Shown: positions 16,422 to 26,836, counted from the stretch's first letter. The stretch: 64,000 nucleotides of DNA from Bradyrhizobium iriomotense (GCF_018129405.1 NZ_JAFCLP010000019.1:1-64000), one strand, 5' to 3'. Made by a program: numbers and translations. The notes: generated by a model from the letters alone, not told the origin.

Positions 16422-18467
16422 TCAGACGTCGAGCAGCTCCTCGTTGGCAAATTCGGCCTTGTCCGAGATGAAGGCGAAGCGCGCTTCGGCCTTGGTGCCC
16501 ATCAGCCGTTCCACCGAATCCGCCGTCGTGTCGCGGTCGTCGGCGAGCAGGACCACCTTGAGCAGCGTCCGCTTGCTCGGATCCATGGTGGTTTCCTTGA
16601 GCTGCGCCGGCATCATCTCGCCGAGACCTTTGAAGCGGTTCACCTCGACCTTGGCGTTGGCGTTGAACGCGCTCTTGAGCAGCGCCTCCTTGTGCGCATC
16701 GTCGCGGGCGTAGACCGACTTGGAGCCGTGGGTCAGCTTGTAGAGCGGCGGCACCGCGAGGAAGAGGTGGCCTTCGTCGATCAGCCGCGGCATCTGCCGG
16801 TAGAAGAAGGTGATCAGCAGCGAAGCAATGTGGGCGCCGTCGACGTCGGCGTCGGTCATGATGATGATGCGCTGATAGCGCAGATCCTCTTCGCGATAAT
16901 GCAGAAGCTGACCGCAGCCGATCGCCTGCACGAGGTCGGAGAGCTGCGCATTCGCGGTCAGCTTGTCCTTGCCGGCGGAGGCGACGTTGAGGATCTTGCC
17001 GCGCAGCGGCAGCACCGCCTGGGTCTTGCGGTCGCGGGCCTGCTTGGCGCTGCCGCCTGCCGAGTCGCCCTCGACGATGAAGAGCTCGGAGCCTTCGGTG
17101 CCGGCATCGGTGCAGTCGGCGAGCTTGCCGGGCAGGCGCAGCTTCTTGCCGGCGGTCTTGCGCGCCGTTTCTTTCTCCTGGCGGCGGCGCAGGCGCTCCT
17201 CGGCGCGGTCGATGACGAAGTCGAGCAGCCGGTTGGCCATGTTCGGATTGCCCGACAGCCAATGGTCGAACGGATCCTTCATCGCCTGCTCGACGATGCG
17301 CTGCGCCTCGGCGGTGGCGAGGCGGTCCTTGGTCTGCCCCTGGAATTCAGGCTCGCGCACGAACACCGAGAGCATCACGGCCGCGCCCACCATCACGTCT
17401 TCGGAGGTGACGGAGGCGGCGCGCTTGCCCTGGCCGACGCGCTCGGCGTGATCCTTCAGGCCGCGCAAGAGCGCGCTGCGCAGGCCGGACTCGTGCGTGC
17501 CGCCATCGGGCGTCGGCACGGTGTTGGTGTAGGAGGAGAGAAAACCGTCGGCATCCGCGGTCCATGCCACGGCCCATTCGCAGGCGCCATGCGCGCCGTT
17601 GCGGCCCGATTTGCCCGAGAAGATATCCGGGTGCACCAGCGTGTCGGCGTGGATCGCCGCGGCGAGATAATCCTTGAGGCCACCGGGGAAGTGGAACGTC
17701 GCCTCCGCCGGCACATCCTCGATGCCCTTGAGCAGCTCGGGCGCGCAGTTCCAGCGGATCTCGACGCCGCCGAACAAATAGGCTTTCGAACGCGTCATCT
17801 TGAACAGGCGCTGCGGCTTGAACGCGGCCTTGGCGCCGAAGATGTCGGTGTCGGGCTTGAAGCGCACGCGCGTGCCGCGACGGTTGCTGATCTTGCCGAG
17901 GTCCTCGAGCTTGCCCTTGGGATGGCCGCGCTCGAAGCTCATGCGATAGAGCTTCTGGCTGCGTGCGACCTCGACTTCAAGGCGGGAGGAGAGGGCGTTG
18001 ACGACGGAGATGCCGACGCCGTGCAGGCCGCCCGAGGTCTCGTAGACCTTGCTGTCGAACTTGCCGCCCGAATGCAGCGTGCACATGATGACTTCGAGCG
18101 CCGACTTCTTCGGGAATTTCGGGTGCGGATCGATCGGGATGCCGCGGCCGTTGTCGGTGACGGTCAGGAACCCGTCGGCGCTGAGGTCAACCTCGATGAA
18201 GGTCGCGTGGCCGGCGAGGGCCTCGTCCATCGAGTTGTCGATGACCTCGGCGAACAGGTGGTGCAGCGCCTTCTCGTCGGTTCCGCCGATATACATGCCG
18301 GGCCGGCGCCGCACCGGCTCGAGGCCTTCGAGCACCTCGATGTCGGCTGCGGTGTAGTCGGCTTCCCCGCCGCTTGCACGCGGCGCCGCTTTCGCAGCCG
18401 CACGCGGCTTCGGCTCATCGCCGCCGAAAAAGTCGTCTTTTGCTTTTGGTTTCAACTGCTTGGACAT
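16422..18467 (-). CDS. parE: DNA topoisomerase IV subunit B
   Basis: 681 residues of the GyrB/ParE family; ParE decatenates daughter chromosomes together with ParC. The ATPase (GHKL) domain shows [26 protein letters not shown] and [12 protein letters not shown]. The TOPRIM domain shows [25 protein letters not shown] and [11 protein letters not shown]. The length and lack of a long insertion favour ParE over GyrB (about 800 residues). The first 35 residues are a variable basic/acidic leader. The end is [14 protein letters not shown]. Confidence 0.93.
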   Translation of the reverse strand: MSKQLKPKAKDDFFGGDEPKPRAAAKAAPRASGGEADYTAADIEVLEGLEPVRRRPGMYIGGTDEKALHHLFAEVIDNSMDEALAGHATFIEVDLSADGFLTVTDNGRGIPIDPHPKFPKKSALEVIMCTLHSGGKFDSKVYETSGGLHGVGISVVNALSSRLEVEVARSQKLYRMSFERGHPKGKLEDLGKISNRRGTRVRFKPDTDIFGAKAAFKPQRLFKMTRSKAYLFGGVEIRWNCAPELLKGIEDVPAEATFHFPGGLKDYLAAAIHADTLVHPDIFSGKSGRNGAHGACEWAVAWTADADGFLSSYTNTVPTPDGGTHESGLRSALLRGLKDHAERVGQGKRAASVTSEDVMVGAAVMLSVFVREPEFQGQTKDRLATAEAQRIVEQAMKDPFDHWLSGNPNMANRLLDFVIDRAEERLRRRQEKETARKTAGKKLRLPGKLADCTDAGTEGSELFIVEGDSAGGSAKQARDRKTQAVLPLRGKILNVASAGKDKLTANAQLSDLVQAIGCGQLLHYREEDLRYQRIIIMTDADVDGAHIASLLITFFYRQMPRLIDEGHLFLAVPPLYKLTHGSKSVYARDDAHKEALLKSAFNANAKVEVNRFKGLGEMMPAQLKETTMDPSKRTLLKVVLLADDRDTTADSVERLMGTKAEARFAFISDKAEFANEELLDV

Positions 18468-18739
18468 ATGTCTTGATGTGCTTAGGGGGCCGCGTGGGCG
18501 GCGAATCGGTTCAGCGGACTATGCCACTTCTGGCTTGGAAAGGTTACCGCCGGGCCGGCCAAGCGGCGTGGTTACGGGCCAATCCCGGCGATTTTACACC
18601 GCATTGCCATTAGTTCCCGGCAATTTGACGTCTCGGACCGGTTTCGATCGGCTTTGTGACTTGATGTCACACAAGTCCTTGGCTTACCAGTCGTTTTCAT
18701 CGAGCAGCACCTTGAGCAGGCGGGAAGGCTTATTCTGGA

Positions 18740-19270
18740 ATGGAGCAGTTAGCGCACGCCCTGGCCGATTTCGTGCGCGCTCACCAGGCCTGGGCGGCTC
18801 CGATCGTGTTCCTGCTGGCTTTCGGGGAGTCGCTCGCCTTCATCTCGCTGTTGGTTCCGGCCTGGGGCGCGCTGGTGGCGATCGGTGCGCTGATCGGGGT
18901 GAGCGGCATCAACTTCTATCCGGTCTGGATCGCCGGCGGCCTCGGAGCGGCGCTGGGCGACTGGGTCTCCTACTGGTTCGGCTATCGCTACAAGGAGCAT
19001 GTCGCCGAGATGTGGCCGCTCTCGCGCTATCCGGAACTCCTTCCCCGGGGCGAGGCCTTCGTGCGCAGCTGGGGCATACCCAGCATCTTCATCGGCCGCT
19101 TCTTCGGTCCCTTGCGGGCCTCGGTGCCGCTCGCAGCCGGTATCTTCGAGATGCCCTATTGGAGCTTCCAGATCGCCAATTTCGTCTCGGCCCTGATCTG
19201 GTCGGCGGCACTGCTGCTGTTCGGGGACGTGATCGCGAAAATCATGGAATGGATCTGGCGGCTGATCTGA
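18740..19270 (+). CDS. DedA-family membrane protein
   Basis: 176 residues with about four to five membrane segments. It shows the DedA/SNARE-associated pattern: FLLAFGESLAFISLLVPAWG near residues 25-44, GDWVSYWFGYRYK near 74, and IGRFFGPLRASVPLAAGIF near 118-136, which holds the conserved FxGPxR motif. DedA proteins support envelope homeostasis and lipid carrier recycling; no specific substrate can be given. It is divergent from parE, with 272 bp between the starts. Confidence 0.9.
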   Translation: MEQLAHALADFVRAHQAWAAPIVFLLAFGESLAFISLLVPAWGALVAIGALIGVSGINFYPVWIAGGLGAALGDWVSYWFGYRYKEHVAEMWPLSRYPELLPRGEAFVRSWGIPSIFIGRFFGPLRASVPLAAGIFEMPYWSFQIANFVSALIWSAALLLFGDVIAKIMEWIWRLI

Positions 19271-19311
19271 CCGGGCAGCGGGGGCCGCCCGGTCAGCGCG
19301 TCAGGCGCAGC

Positions 19312-20317
19312 CTACAGCGAGGCGTTCCAGATCGAGGGGATCCAGCGATAGCCGGAACCGTCCTTTTCCTTCTCGACGCGGACGAGACCGGGGAAGGCGG
19401 CGTGGAAGGCCTGGATCGGCATCTTCTCGGCAATCGCCATGTCGTAGAGCTTGCGCCGGGTCTCCTGGGCGAGCGGCTTGTCGACATCGGAGGCGATGTT
19501 CCATTCAGGATGCTTCACGAACAGGAACGCCGCGCCTGCGGTGATATCGACCTGCACCAGCACCTTCTCGGCGCCGGAGGCGACGATGAAGGAATTGTGG
19601 CCTGGCGTGTGGCCGGGGCTCGCAACCGAGGTGATGCCGGGCGCGACCTCCTTGCCGGCCTCGTATTGCGTCACCTTGCGACCAAGCGCGTCGAACACGC
19701 GGCGGATGTTCTTGAAATTGCCCTCGAGGATCGGATTGCCCATCCCCTTGCTCATCTCGCCGTCGTCCATCCAGAACTTCCATTCCACCGCCGGCACCAC
19801 GATCTCGGCATTGGGGAAAGCGGGCTTGTTCTCGGCTGCCAGGAGACCGTTGATGTGGTCGCCATGGAAGTGGGAGATGATGATGACGGTGTCGACCGCC
19901 GCGCGGTCGATGCTGGCGGCCGCGAGATTGTTGTGGAATTGGCCGACCTTGCCCTTGGACTGCGTGAACTGGTCGGGGCCGAGACCGGTATCGATGACGA
20001 CGAGCTTCGGTCCGGTGTTGATGACCACGGGGTTGAACGTGTGGGTGACCTTGTCGGTCGGCAGGTGATGTTCGGCGAAGACCTTGTTGATGTCGTCCTT
20101 GCTGGCGCCGGCCGCGTAATTGTCGGTCAGATTGACGGTGGCAACGCCGTCGCAGACCACCGTGACCTGGTGGGTGCCGACGTTGTAAGCGATAAAAGCT
20201 CGCATTCTGCTTCTCGGCCGGGGGCGCGGCGGCGCTTGCGGGTGACGTCTTCACGAAGGGCAGGAGCGCCGAGGCGGCGGCGCCGGCCAGCGTTGCGCGA
20301 CGAGTGATCTCGTTCAT
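19312..20317 (-). pseudogene. Exported metallo-beta-lactamase-fold hydrolase, frameshifted
   Basis: The 5' part (from ATG 20317) encodes a twin-arginine-like signal, MNEITRRATLAGAAASALLP, continuing to AEKQNASFYR. The MBL domain, YNVGTHQVTVVCDG to the C terminus, is in the next frame. One extra T on the coding strand (A at 20187 or 20188) separates them; without it the protein would read SFYR-YNVGTHQV. The metal motif SHFHGDH and later GHTPGHNS are intact. The gene at 39423-40394 is an unbroken paralogue with the same layout. A translation start inside the domain (20205) would give a cytoplasmic form without the signal. It is either a pseudogene or a sequencing error. Confidence 0.8.
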
Positions 20318-20763
20318 GGCGATGTCCTGAGGCTGGGTTGCGAAAGGCACGGACCGGGCGAGGTTGTGGCCCGCCGGTCATTCTCGGGAACCCCCATGCT
20401 TAACGGAAATTCCGCTGCACCCCGATGACATCCGAGCGGCATCGTGCCGTCACGAGTGCGGCATCGTGCCGTCATCAGTGCGGCATCCTGCCGTCACCAG
20501 TGCGGCATCGTGGCGTCGGCCCCGGCATCCCGCCAGCCGATTTGGACTTGACCCCGGAACCCGCTGGCCTTATAGCCGCGCGCCATGATCAACGCCGCGA
20601 CCATCCTGTTCGCCCGTCGCCGCCGCCGCAGCTTAGCGGTTTGGGCGGTCGATCGCGTTTGAGATCACCGTCTTTGCCGCTGGAACCGATCCGCGGCATC
20701 CTCTCTCCTGTCAGCGCGATCTGATCCGGCGGCTCCCACAAGGAGGCCCAGCAGGAGACCACG
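20318..20763. other. Intergenic region with tandem repeats
   Basis: 446 bp without a supported gene. The left third carries the upstream region of the MBL gene, the middle a 22 bp tandem repeat array, and the right end the leader of paiB, with AAGGAGG and GCAGGAG near its start. Frames open across it are driven by the repeats and GC bias. Confidence 0.5.
20432..20519. repeat. Tandem array of four 22 bp units
   Basis: Four consecutive copies with core GCGGCATCGTGCCGTCAC start at 20436, 20458, 20480 and 20502, spaced exactly 22 bp apart, with one to three changes per copy. There are no spacers, so this is not a CRISPR array. It lies between two divergent genes, 115 bp from the MBL start. Confidence 0.9.
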
Positions 20764-21429
20764 ATGTACACGCCACCCTTTTTCAAGCAGGACCGCGCCG
20801 CAAGCCTCAAATTTGCGGAAGAGCGCGGCTTCGGCACTATGTGCGCCTTCGACGGCAAGAAGCCGGTCGCCTCGCCGTTGCCATTCTATTTGACCTATGC
20901 GGCTGACGGCACGCCGCAGGCCGCCTTTCATCTCGCCCGTCACAATCCGCTGCTAAAGCTTGCCGACGGCGCAGCCTCCTGGCTGATCGCGGTGAACGGT
21001 CCCGATGCCTATGTATCGCCGGACTGGTATGTCTCGCCGGATCAGGTTCCGACCTGGCTCTACCAGTCGGTGCATCTGAGCGGGCCGGTGCGGCCGTTGT
21101 CGGATGAGGAGCTCTCGGTGCAGGTCGACACGCTCAGCGACAAGTTCGAGAACTGGCTGCTGCCGAAGAAGCCCTGGACCTCGGGCAAGATGACCGCTGG
21201 GCGGCTCGAGGCGTTGAAGACGGGAATCGTGGGCCTGGTCATGACGGTTGAAGAGGTCGAGGGCAGCTTCAAGCTCAACCAGCACAAATCCGACGCCGAT
21301 TTCGCAGCGATCGCGAACGCGCTTGGCGACGGCGATGCCGACGCGAAGCAGATTTCTCAACTGATGCGGCAGACCCGGCCGCAACTCTTTGCAGACGATA
21401 CGAACAAGCTCGAAAGGACCGCGCCATGA
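20764..21429 (+). CDS. PaiB-like FMN-binding protein
   Basis: 221 residues beginning [17 protein letters not shown], a strong PaiB-family start, with [11 protein letters not shown] near 59 and [14 protein letters not shown] near 82, and [14 protein letters not shown] near 172, all family-conserved. PaiB was described in Bacillus as a negative regulator of sporulation and protease genes and folds like an FMN-binding split barrel. Its role in alphaproteobacteria is not established. The last four bases overlap the argC start (ATGA), suggesting coupled translation. Confidence 0.9.
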   Translation: MYTPPFFKQDRAASLKFAEERGFGTMCAFDGKKPVASPLPFYLTYAADGTPQAAFHLARHNPLLKLADGAASWLIAVNGPDAYVSPDWYVSPDQVPTWLYQSVHLSGPVRPLSDEELSVQVDTLSDKFENWLLPKKPWTSGKMTAGRLEALKTGIVGLVMTVEEVEGSFKLNQHKSDADFAAIANALGDGDADAKQISQLMRQTRPQLFADDTNKLERTAP

Positions 21430-22409
21430 GCCTCGCTGAGACCACGAAAACCCCGACCACCGGCGCGGCCAAGAAGCCCGCCACCGTCTTCGTCGACGGC
21501 GGCTCCGGCACCACCGGGCTCGGCATCAACGAGCGGTTGAAGCTCCAGAGCGACGTGGCGGTGAAGACCATCGCCGATGACAAGCGCAAGGATCCCGCTG
21601 CCAAGAAGGCGCTGATGGAGGAGGTGGATCTCGTCATCCTCTGCCTGCCCGACGATGCCGCCAGGGAAACGGTGGCGCTGATCGACAGCATGGGCGCTTT
21701 GGGGCCGAAGGTGCTGGACGCCTCGACCGCCTACCGGGTCGCGCCCGACTGGGCCTATGGCTTTCCGGAACTGACGGCGGACCAGGCCGGCAAGATCAAG
21801 GCCGCGAAGAAGGTGTCCAACCCCGGCTGCTATCCGACCGGCGGCATCGCACTGCTGCGGCCGATCGTCGATGCCGGCCTGTTGCCCCCGGATTATCCCG
21901 TCACCATCAATGCGGTGAGCGGCTATTCCGGCGGCGGCAAGTCGATGATCGCGAGTTTTGAAGACGGCAGCGCGCCGGCCTTCGAGCTCTACGGCCTCGG
22001 CTTCGAGCACAAGCATCTGCCGGAGATGCAGCTCTATTCGAACCTGACGCGGCGGCCGATCTTCATTCCCTCGGTCGGCAACTACCGGCAGGGCATGCTG
22101 GTCTCCGTGCCGCTCCAGCTCGACACGCTGCCGGGCAAGCCTGGCGGTGCCGAGCTTCAGGCCGCGCTGGCCAAGCGGTATGCCGGTTCAAAGTACGTCA
22201 ACGTGATGCCGCTGCAGAACGAGGCGAGCAAGGGCGGCCGGCTCGAGCCGGAAGCGCTCAACGAGACCAACATGCTCGAGCTCTACGTCTTCGCCAGCGA
22301 CAAATATCACCAGGCCGTGCTGGTCGCCCGGCTGGACAATCTCGGCAAGGGTGCCTCGGGTGCGGCCGTGCAGAACATGCGGCTGATGCTGGGCCTGCCG
22401 GAGGAGTAG
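21426..22409 (+). CDS. argC: N-acetyl-gamma-glutamyl-phosphate reductase, short type
   Basis: 327 residues of the short (type 2) ArgC. It reduces N-acetylglutamyl phosphate to the semialdehyde with NADPH in arginine synthesis. [14 protein letters not shown] at about 20-33 is the NADP-binding start. The catalytic cysteine is C135 in [11 protein letters not shown], and the conserved SGYSGGGK lies near 174. The first 18 residues are a variable leader. No other arginine gene is nearby; its only operon partner is paiB. Confidence 0.93.
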   Translation: MSLAETTKTPTTGAAKKPATVFVDGGSGTTGLGINERLKLQSDVAVKTIADDKRKDPAAKKALMEEVDLVILCLPDDAARETVALIDSMGALGPKVLDASTAYRVAPDWAYGFPELTADQAGKIKAAKKVSNPGCYPTGGIALLRPIVDAGLLPPDYPVTINAVSGYSGGGKSMIASFEDGSAPAFELYGLGFEHKHLPEMQLYSNLTRRPIFIPSVGNYRQGMLVSVPLQLDTLPGKPGGAELQAALAKRYAGSKYVNVMPLQNEASKGGRLEPEALNETNMLELYVFASDKYHQAVLVARLDNLGKGASGAAVQNMRLMLGLPEE

Positions 22410-22416
22410 GGTAGTC

Positions 22417-22555
22417 TCGTGCCCCGGACGCAGCGTAGCACTTCTTCAGTGATGCGCTGCAGAGCCGGGGCCCATTCTTCTAGCCGCGCTTGCAGTTTTC
22501 TGGATCCCGGTTCTGCGTCGCGTCACTGACGTGTCGCGCCTTGGCCGGGACACGG
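22417..22555. repeat. Palindromic intergenic repeat
   Basis: About 139 bp bounded by CGTGCCCCGGACGCAGCG on the left and CCGGGACACG on the right, with inner complementary blocks around GATGCGCTGCAGAGCCGGGG and CCCGGTTCTGCGTCGCGTCACT. It fills the gap between argC and the convergent MAPEG gene and probably folds in the RNA. Confidence 0.7.
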
Positions 22556-22558
22556 GAC

Positions 22559-22957
22559 TCAAATCACCCTGAAGATCGCCAGCGCCAGCACGGCCTGCGC
22601 GAGGAAGCCGACGGTGAAGGCGAGGGTGCGGAACACCGGCAGGCCGAGCGAGTAGACGATCAGATGGGCGACGCGGGCCCAGAAATAGACGGCGCAGGCG
22701 AGCACGGTCCATTTCGAGGAATAGTCGATCGCGTTCAGGATCAGGACCAGCGGCGCGAAGATCACGAGGTTCTCGACCGCGTTGTCATGCGCGAACATCA
22801 GCCGGTTCGCCCAGTCCGCCTGCGGCTTGTCATTGCGCGACGGATTGGCCATGGCGCCGGAAAGGCCGCGAACCTGGCAGCGGTTGATGATGTAGGGAAT
22901 CCAGAGGATCCCGGTCAGGATCACCGTCAGTGTCAGCCAGAACAATTCGCGCGTCAT
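22559..22957 (-). CDS. MAPEG-family membrane protein
   Basis: 132 residues with four membrane helices. ANRLMFAHDNAVENLVIFAPLVL near residues 50-72 and ARVAHLIVYSLGLPVFRTLAF near 95-115 match the MAPEG family (eicosanoid and glutathione metabolism proteins). Bacterial members are mostly uncharacterised. It is on the same strand as phaC, 64 bp downstream of its stop, and could share its transcript. Confidence 0.9.
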   Translation of the reverse strand: MTRELFWLTLTVILTGILWIPYIINRCQVRGLSGAMANPSRNDKPQADWANRLMFAHDNAVENLVIFAPLVLILNAIDYSSKWTVLACAVYFWARVAHLIVYSLGLPVFRTLAFTVGFLAQAVLALAIFRVI

Positions 22958-23021
22958 AGTCCGGTCCCCTCTGTCGTCGCCATGCTGCGAGCGAGTCTAT
23001 ACAAGAGCGCGGCAGAGTCCG

Positions 23022-24839
23022 CTATGCGCGAACCCTGACATAGCTGCCGGGCGCGTCCTCGATCGGGGGCAGCGCCTCGCTGCCGACACTGCGCGCCGGG
23101 ACTTCCTCGGGATCGAGGCTGCCCAGCCATTCGCGCCAGTCCGGCCACCACGAGCCCTTGTGCTCGACCGCGCCCTTCATCCATTCGGCGACGCTGACGT
23201 CCTTGATGTTGTCGTTGGTCCAGTACTGATACTTGTTCGAGGCGGGCGGATTGACGACGCCGGCGATGTGGCCCGAGCCGGACAAGACGTATTTCACGGG
23301 CCCGCCGAAGAACTGCGAGCCGTACAGCACCGACTCGGCCGGGGCGATGTGGTCCTCGCGGGTGGCGAGGTTGTAGACGGGCACCTTGACCTTGGAGAGA
23401 TCGAGCAGGGTGTTGTCGAGCACCATCGTGCCGGTCGAGAGACGGTTCTCCAGATAGCAGTTGCGCAGGTAGTAGGAATGGTTCGACGCCGTCATGCGCG
23501 TCGCGTCGGAATTCCAGTGCAACAGATCGAACGCGCTCGGCTGCTGGCCCTTCAGGTAGTTGCTGACGACGTAGGACCAGATCAGGTCGTTGGACCGCAG
23601 CATGTTGAAGGCCATCGCCATCTTCGAGCCTTCGAGCACGCCGGCCGTCTTCATGTCATGTTCGAGCGCGGCGATCTGCTCTTCGTCGACGAAGACCAGC
23701 AAATCACCCGCATGGGTGAAGTCGACCTGCGCCGCGAAGAACGTCGCCGAGCTCACGCGCTGGCGGCGCTTCTCGGCAAGCCAGGCCAGCGTGGTCGCGA
23801 GCATGGTGCCGCCGACGCAATAGCCGGCGGTGTGGACCTTCATCTCGCCGGTGACCTTCTCGATCACGTCCATCGCCGTGAGCGGGCCTTCCTTCATGTA
23901 GTCTTCCCAGCTCTTGTTGCCGAGCCGCTTGTCGGGATTGACCCATGAGATCACGAACACGGTGATGCCCTGGTCGACGCACCACTTGATGTAGGATTTC
24001 TCCGGCTTGAGATCGAGGATGTAGAACTTGTTGATCCAGGGCGGCACGATCAGGAGCGGGGTGCGCAGCACCTTCTCCGTGGTCGGCGAGTACTGGATCA
24101 GCTGCATCATCTCGTTCTGGTAGATCACCTTGCCCGGCGTCGTCGCCATGTTGACGCCGACGACGAGGTTGTCCGGGTTGGACTGGCGGATCTTCAGCAT
24201 GCCCTTGCCGGCCGCGATGTCCTCGGCCAGCATCTTCAGGCCGCGCGCCAGGTTGCCGCCGCTGCTCGCCATCGTCTCGCGCAGCACTTCCGGATTGGTC
24301 AGCACGAAGTTCGACGGCGACAGCGCGTTGGTGACCTGCTGGACGTAGAACTCCGCCTTGCGGCGGGTGTGCACATCGAGGCCATCGGCGTCACGCACCA
24401 GCTCCTGCGCCCATTTGGTCGTGAGCAGATAGAGCTGCATGACGAAATCGAAGAACTGGTTCGACTTCCATTCCGGGTCGGCGAAGCGCTTGTCGCGCGG
24501 CGAGGGCGCGATCGCAGGCTGAGCGTCCTGGCCGGCCATGCGGCGCGCCGCCGAGCCCCAGAGGTCGAGATAGTCCTTGGCGAGCTTGGTCTGCAGATCG
24601 GACGAGCGCGACGAGTCCGACAGCCAGTATTCGGCGACCGCGGTGAAGGTCTTGACCATCTCGGTGAGCTCGGGCGGCGGGCGGTCCTGCACCTCGCCGC
24701 TCTCGCGCGGCTTGAGGTAGGCGGCCAGCGCCTTGCCGCCGCTTTCCATCGCCCGCGCGACATTCATCGCGAAGGCTTCCGCATCGAACTTCGTCTCGGT
24801 TGTCCCGGAGCCGGGCTTGTCGGTCGTGGCGGTACTCAT
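23022..24839 (-). CDS. phaC: Class I poly(3-hydroxyalkanoate) synthase
   Basis: 605 residues; polymerises 3-hydroxyacyl-CoA into storage PHA on granules. The variable N-terminal 120 residues precede DPEWKSNQFFDF, the conserved start of the PhaC domain. The catalytic cysteine is C341 in GYCVGGTML, with D496 in REDHIAP and H524 in GSGHIAGVVNP completing the triad. The length fits class I, which needs no PhaE. A TGC-rich patch (24916-24928) upstream recalls PhaR-type sites, but this is weak. No phaA, phaB or phaR lies nearby. Confidence 0.96.
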   Translation of the reverse strand: MSTATTDKPGSGTTETKFDAEAFAMNVARAMESGGKALAAYLKPRESGEVQDRPPPELTEMVKTFTAVAEYWLSDSSRSSDLQTKLAKDYLDLWGSAARRMAGQDAQPAIAPSPRDKRFADPEWKSNQFFDFVMQLYLLTTKWAQELVRDADGLDVHTRRKAEFYVQQVTNALSPSNFVLTNPEVLRETMASSGGNLARGLKMLAEDIAAGKGMLKIRQSNPDNLVVGVNMATTPGKVIYQNEMMQLIQYSPTTEKVLRTPLLIVPPWINKFYILDLKPEKSYIKWCVDQGITVFVISWVNPDKRLGNKSWEDYMKEGPLTAMDVIEKVTGEMKVHTAGYCVGGTMLATTLAWLAEKRRQRVSSATFFAAQVDFTHAGDLLVFVDEEQIAALEHDMKTAGVLEGSKMAMAFNMLRSNDLIWSYVVSNYLKGQQPSAFDLLHWNSDATRMTASNHSYYLRNCYLENRLSTGTMVLDNTLLDLSKVKVPVYNLATREDHIAPAESVLYGSQFFGGPVKYVLSGSGHIAGVVNPPASNKYQYWTNDNIKDVSVAEWMKGAVEHKGSWWPDWREWLGSLDPEEVPARSVGSEALPPIEDAPGSYVRVRA

Positions 24840-25096
24840 GCGCAGAACAGTAACGATTCATTCCGTACTCGTCACCGCGAAGCTCGCAGGTTTGGCGTTA
24901 ATCACGCTCCAAGATGTGCTGCACTGCGACAAGTTTCCTTGGTTCCGTCATAATCAGGCCGCACCGGCCGGCTTGGTAGGGACCGGGGTTGTATTCTCGG
25001 CTCGCACCATTTCGGGCAGCAATGGTTTGAGCTTGGGCGCGGTGTCGGGTAGGCTTACCCGGGGCCGTGCTTTGGGACGTGTAGGGGATTTCCCAA

Positions 25097-25372
25097 GTGT
25101 TGGCGTTATGGGACCTGCAAAAGACGCTGCCGATCCGCGGCGCGCTGCTGATGGCGGCGCTCGCCCTGGGCGGCTGCTCGAGTCAGCTCGCCGATCTCAC
25201 GCCTGCGGATGCGCAGGCACATCCAAAGGAGCCCGGCACCTATTTGCCGGTGCACGACCTGCCGCCTGATCGCGATCAGGCGATCATCCCGCCGGACCAG
25301 CGCGCCAAGATCGAGTCCGAGCTTGCGGCGGCGCGCGATCGCCAGGCCGTTGCCGCCAAGGACGCCAAATGA
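25097..25372 (+). CDS. Small predicted lipoprotein
   Basis: 91 residues from a GTG at 25097, or 73 from the ATG at 25151. A hydrophobic signal with lipobox LALGGC predicts lipid attachment at the cysteine followed by SSQLADLT. The mature part is short, polar and proline-rich, ending in a charged helix (RAKIESELAAARDRQAVAAKDAK). Such small lipoproteins are frequent in Bradyrhizobiaceae and have no known role. It is divergent from phaC. Confidence 0.75.
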   Translation: MLALWDLQKTLPIRGALLMAALALGGCSSQLADLTPADAQAHPKEPGTYLPVHDLPPDRDQAIIPPDQRAKIESELAAARDRQAVAAKDAK

Positions 25373-25586
25373 GGCCGTGCAAGGTAATCGCTGGCGCCCC
25401 CGTCTTGCCGTGCTAAAAGACCTGAGTTCAGCCGAGAGTCAGGGCGAACGACTTCAGCCTCCGCCGTCGAAAATTGCTCTAAGTATTTGATTTTGAGCCA
25501 TTTAACGGCCGGGCCGGGCGCTTTTGCGATCGGCGCTCGTGGCCAGTCGATTCTGTCCTGACCGGTTGCCCGGAGCCCAGAGAGCC

Positions 25587-26807
25587 ATGGAAGAATTTTA
25601 CCGCATCCGCCGCCTTCCGCCTTACGTGTTCGAGCAGGTCAACCGGGCCAAGGCGGCCGCGCGGAATGCCGGCGCCGACATCATCGACCTCGGCATGGGC
25701 AATCCGGACCTGCCGGCGCCGCCGCATGTGCTGGAGAAGCTCAAGGAGACGCTCGGCAAGCCGCGCACCGACCGCTATTCGGCCTCCCGTGGCATCCCCG
25801 GCCTGCGCCGGGCCCAGGCCGCCTATTACGCCCGCCGCTTCGGCGTGAAGCTCAATCCCGACACCCAGGTGGTGGCAACGCTGGGCTCCAAGGAGGGCTT
25901 TGCCAACGTGGCGCAGGCGATCACCGCGCCCGGCGACGTCATCCTCTGTCCGAATCCAAGCTACCCGATTCACGCCTTCGGCTTCTTGATGGCGGGCGGC
26001 GTGATCCGCTCGGTCCCCTCGGAGCCGACGCCGCAATTCTTCGAGGCGGTGGAGCGGGCGATCGTGCATTCGATCCCGAAGCCGCTGGCGCTGGTGGTCT
26101 GCTATCCCTCCAACCCGACCGCCTATGTCGCGAGCCTCGACTTCTACAAGGATCTCGTTGCGTTCGCGAAGAAGCACGAGATCCTGATCCTGTCCGATCT
26201 CGCCTATGCCGAGGTCTATTTCGACGAGAACAATCCGCCGCCCTCGGTGCTCCAGGTGCCGGGCGCGATGGACGTCACCGTCGAGTTCACCTCGATGTCG
26301 AAGACCTACTCGATGGCCGGCTGGCGCATGGGCTTTGCGGTCGGCAATGAGCGCGTGATTGCAGCGCTTGCCCGCGTCAAATCCTATCTCGACTACGGCG
26401 CCTTCACGCCGGTGCAGGTCGCCGCGACCGCGGCATTGAACGGCCCGGACGATTGCATCAAGGAGATGCGCGACACCTATCGCAAGCGCCGCGACGCGCT
26501 GGTGGAATCGTTCGGCCGCGCCGGCTGGGAGATTCCGCCGCCGGAGGCCTCGATGTTTGCCTGGGTGCCGCTGCCGGAAGCCTTCCGCAGCGTCGGCAGC
26601 ATGCAGTTCGCGACCCTGATGGTGGAGAAATCCGGCGTTGCGGTGTCGCCCGGCGTCGGCTTCGGCGAGCATGGTGAAGGATATGTCCGCATCGCCATGG
26701 TGGAAAACGAGCAACGGATCAGGCAGGCCGCGCGCGGCGTGCGCCGCTTCCTTGAAAGCGGCATCGAAACGTTGCACAACGTCGTTCCGCTCGCCAACCG
26801 GCGCTAA
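25587..26807 (+). CDS. PLP aminotransferase, AlaC/LL-DAP-aminotransferase-like
   Basis: 406 residues of aminotransferase class I/II. MEEFYRIRRLPPYVFEQVN is the usual start of AlaC-like enzymes, then IDLGMGNPDLPAPP near 33-46. The PLP lysine is K239 in SMSKTYSMAGWRMGF, and the phosphate arginine lies in the same motif. These enzymes transaminate alanine or aspartate-family amino acids. It is 29 bp upstream of homoserine dehydrogenase, so an aspartate-family role is plausible but not shown. The ATG at 25587 was chosen by family alignment. Confidence 0.92.
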   Translation: MEEFYRIRRLPPYVFEQVNRAKAAARNAGADIIDLGMGNPDLPAPPHVLEKLKETLGKPRTDRYSASRGIPGLRRAQAAYYARRFGVKLNPDTQVVATLGSKEGFANVAQAITAPGDVILCPNPSYPIHAFGFLMAGGVIRSVPSEPTPQFFEAVERAIVHSIPKPLALVVCYPSNPTAYVASLDFYKDLVAFAKKHEILILSDLAYAEVYFDENNPPPSVLQVPGAMDVTVEFTSMSKTYSMAGWRMGFAVGNERVIAALARVKSYLDYGAFTPVQVAATAALNGPDDCIKEMRDTYRKRRDALVESFGRAGWEIPPPEASMFAWVPLPEAFRSVGSMQFATLMVEKSGVAVSPGVGFGEHGEGYVRIAMVENEQRIRQAARGVRRFLESGIETLHNVVPLANRR

Positions 26808-26836
26808 TTCTCTTCGACAGGTTCTCTGAAAGCATC

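Noticed and set aside
16410-18476. 688-codon plus-strand frame opposite parE
   Set aside because: Antisense shadow of parE with no domain content; parE is complete on the minus strand.
20432-20519. CRISPR-like array
   Set aside because: Units are adjacent at 22 bp with no spacers, and no cas genes are present.
24916-24928. PhaR binding site upstream of phaC
   Set aside because: Only a loose TGC-rich run; the CTGC-N-GCAG form is not present.
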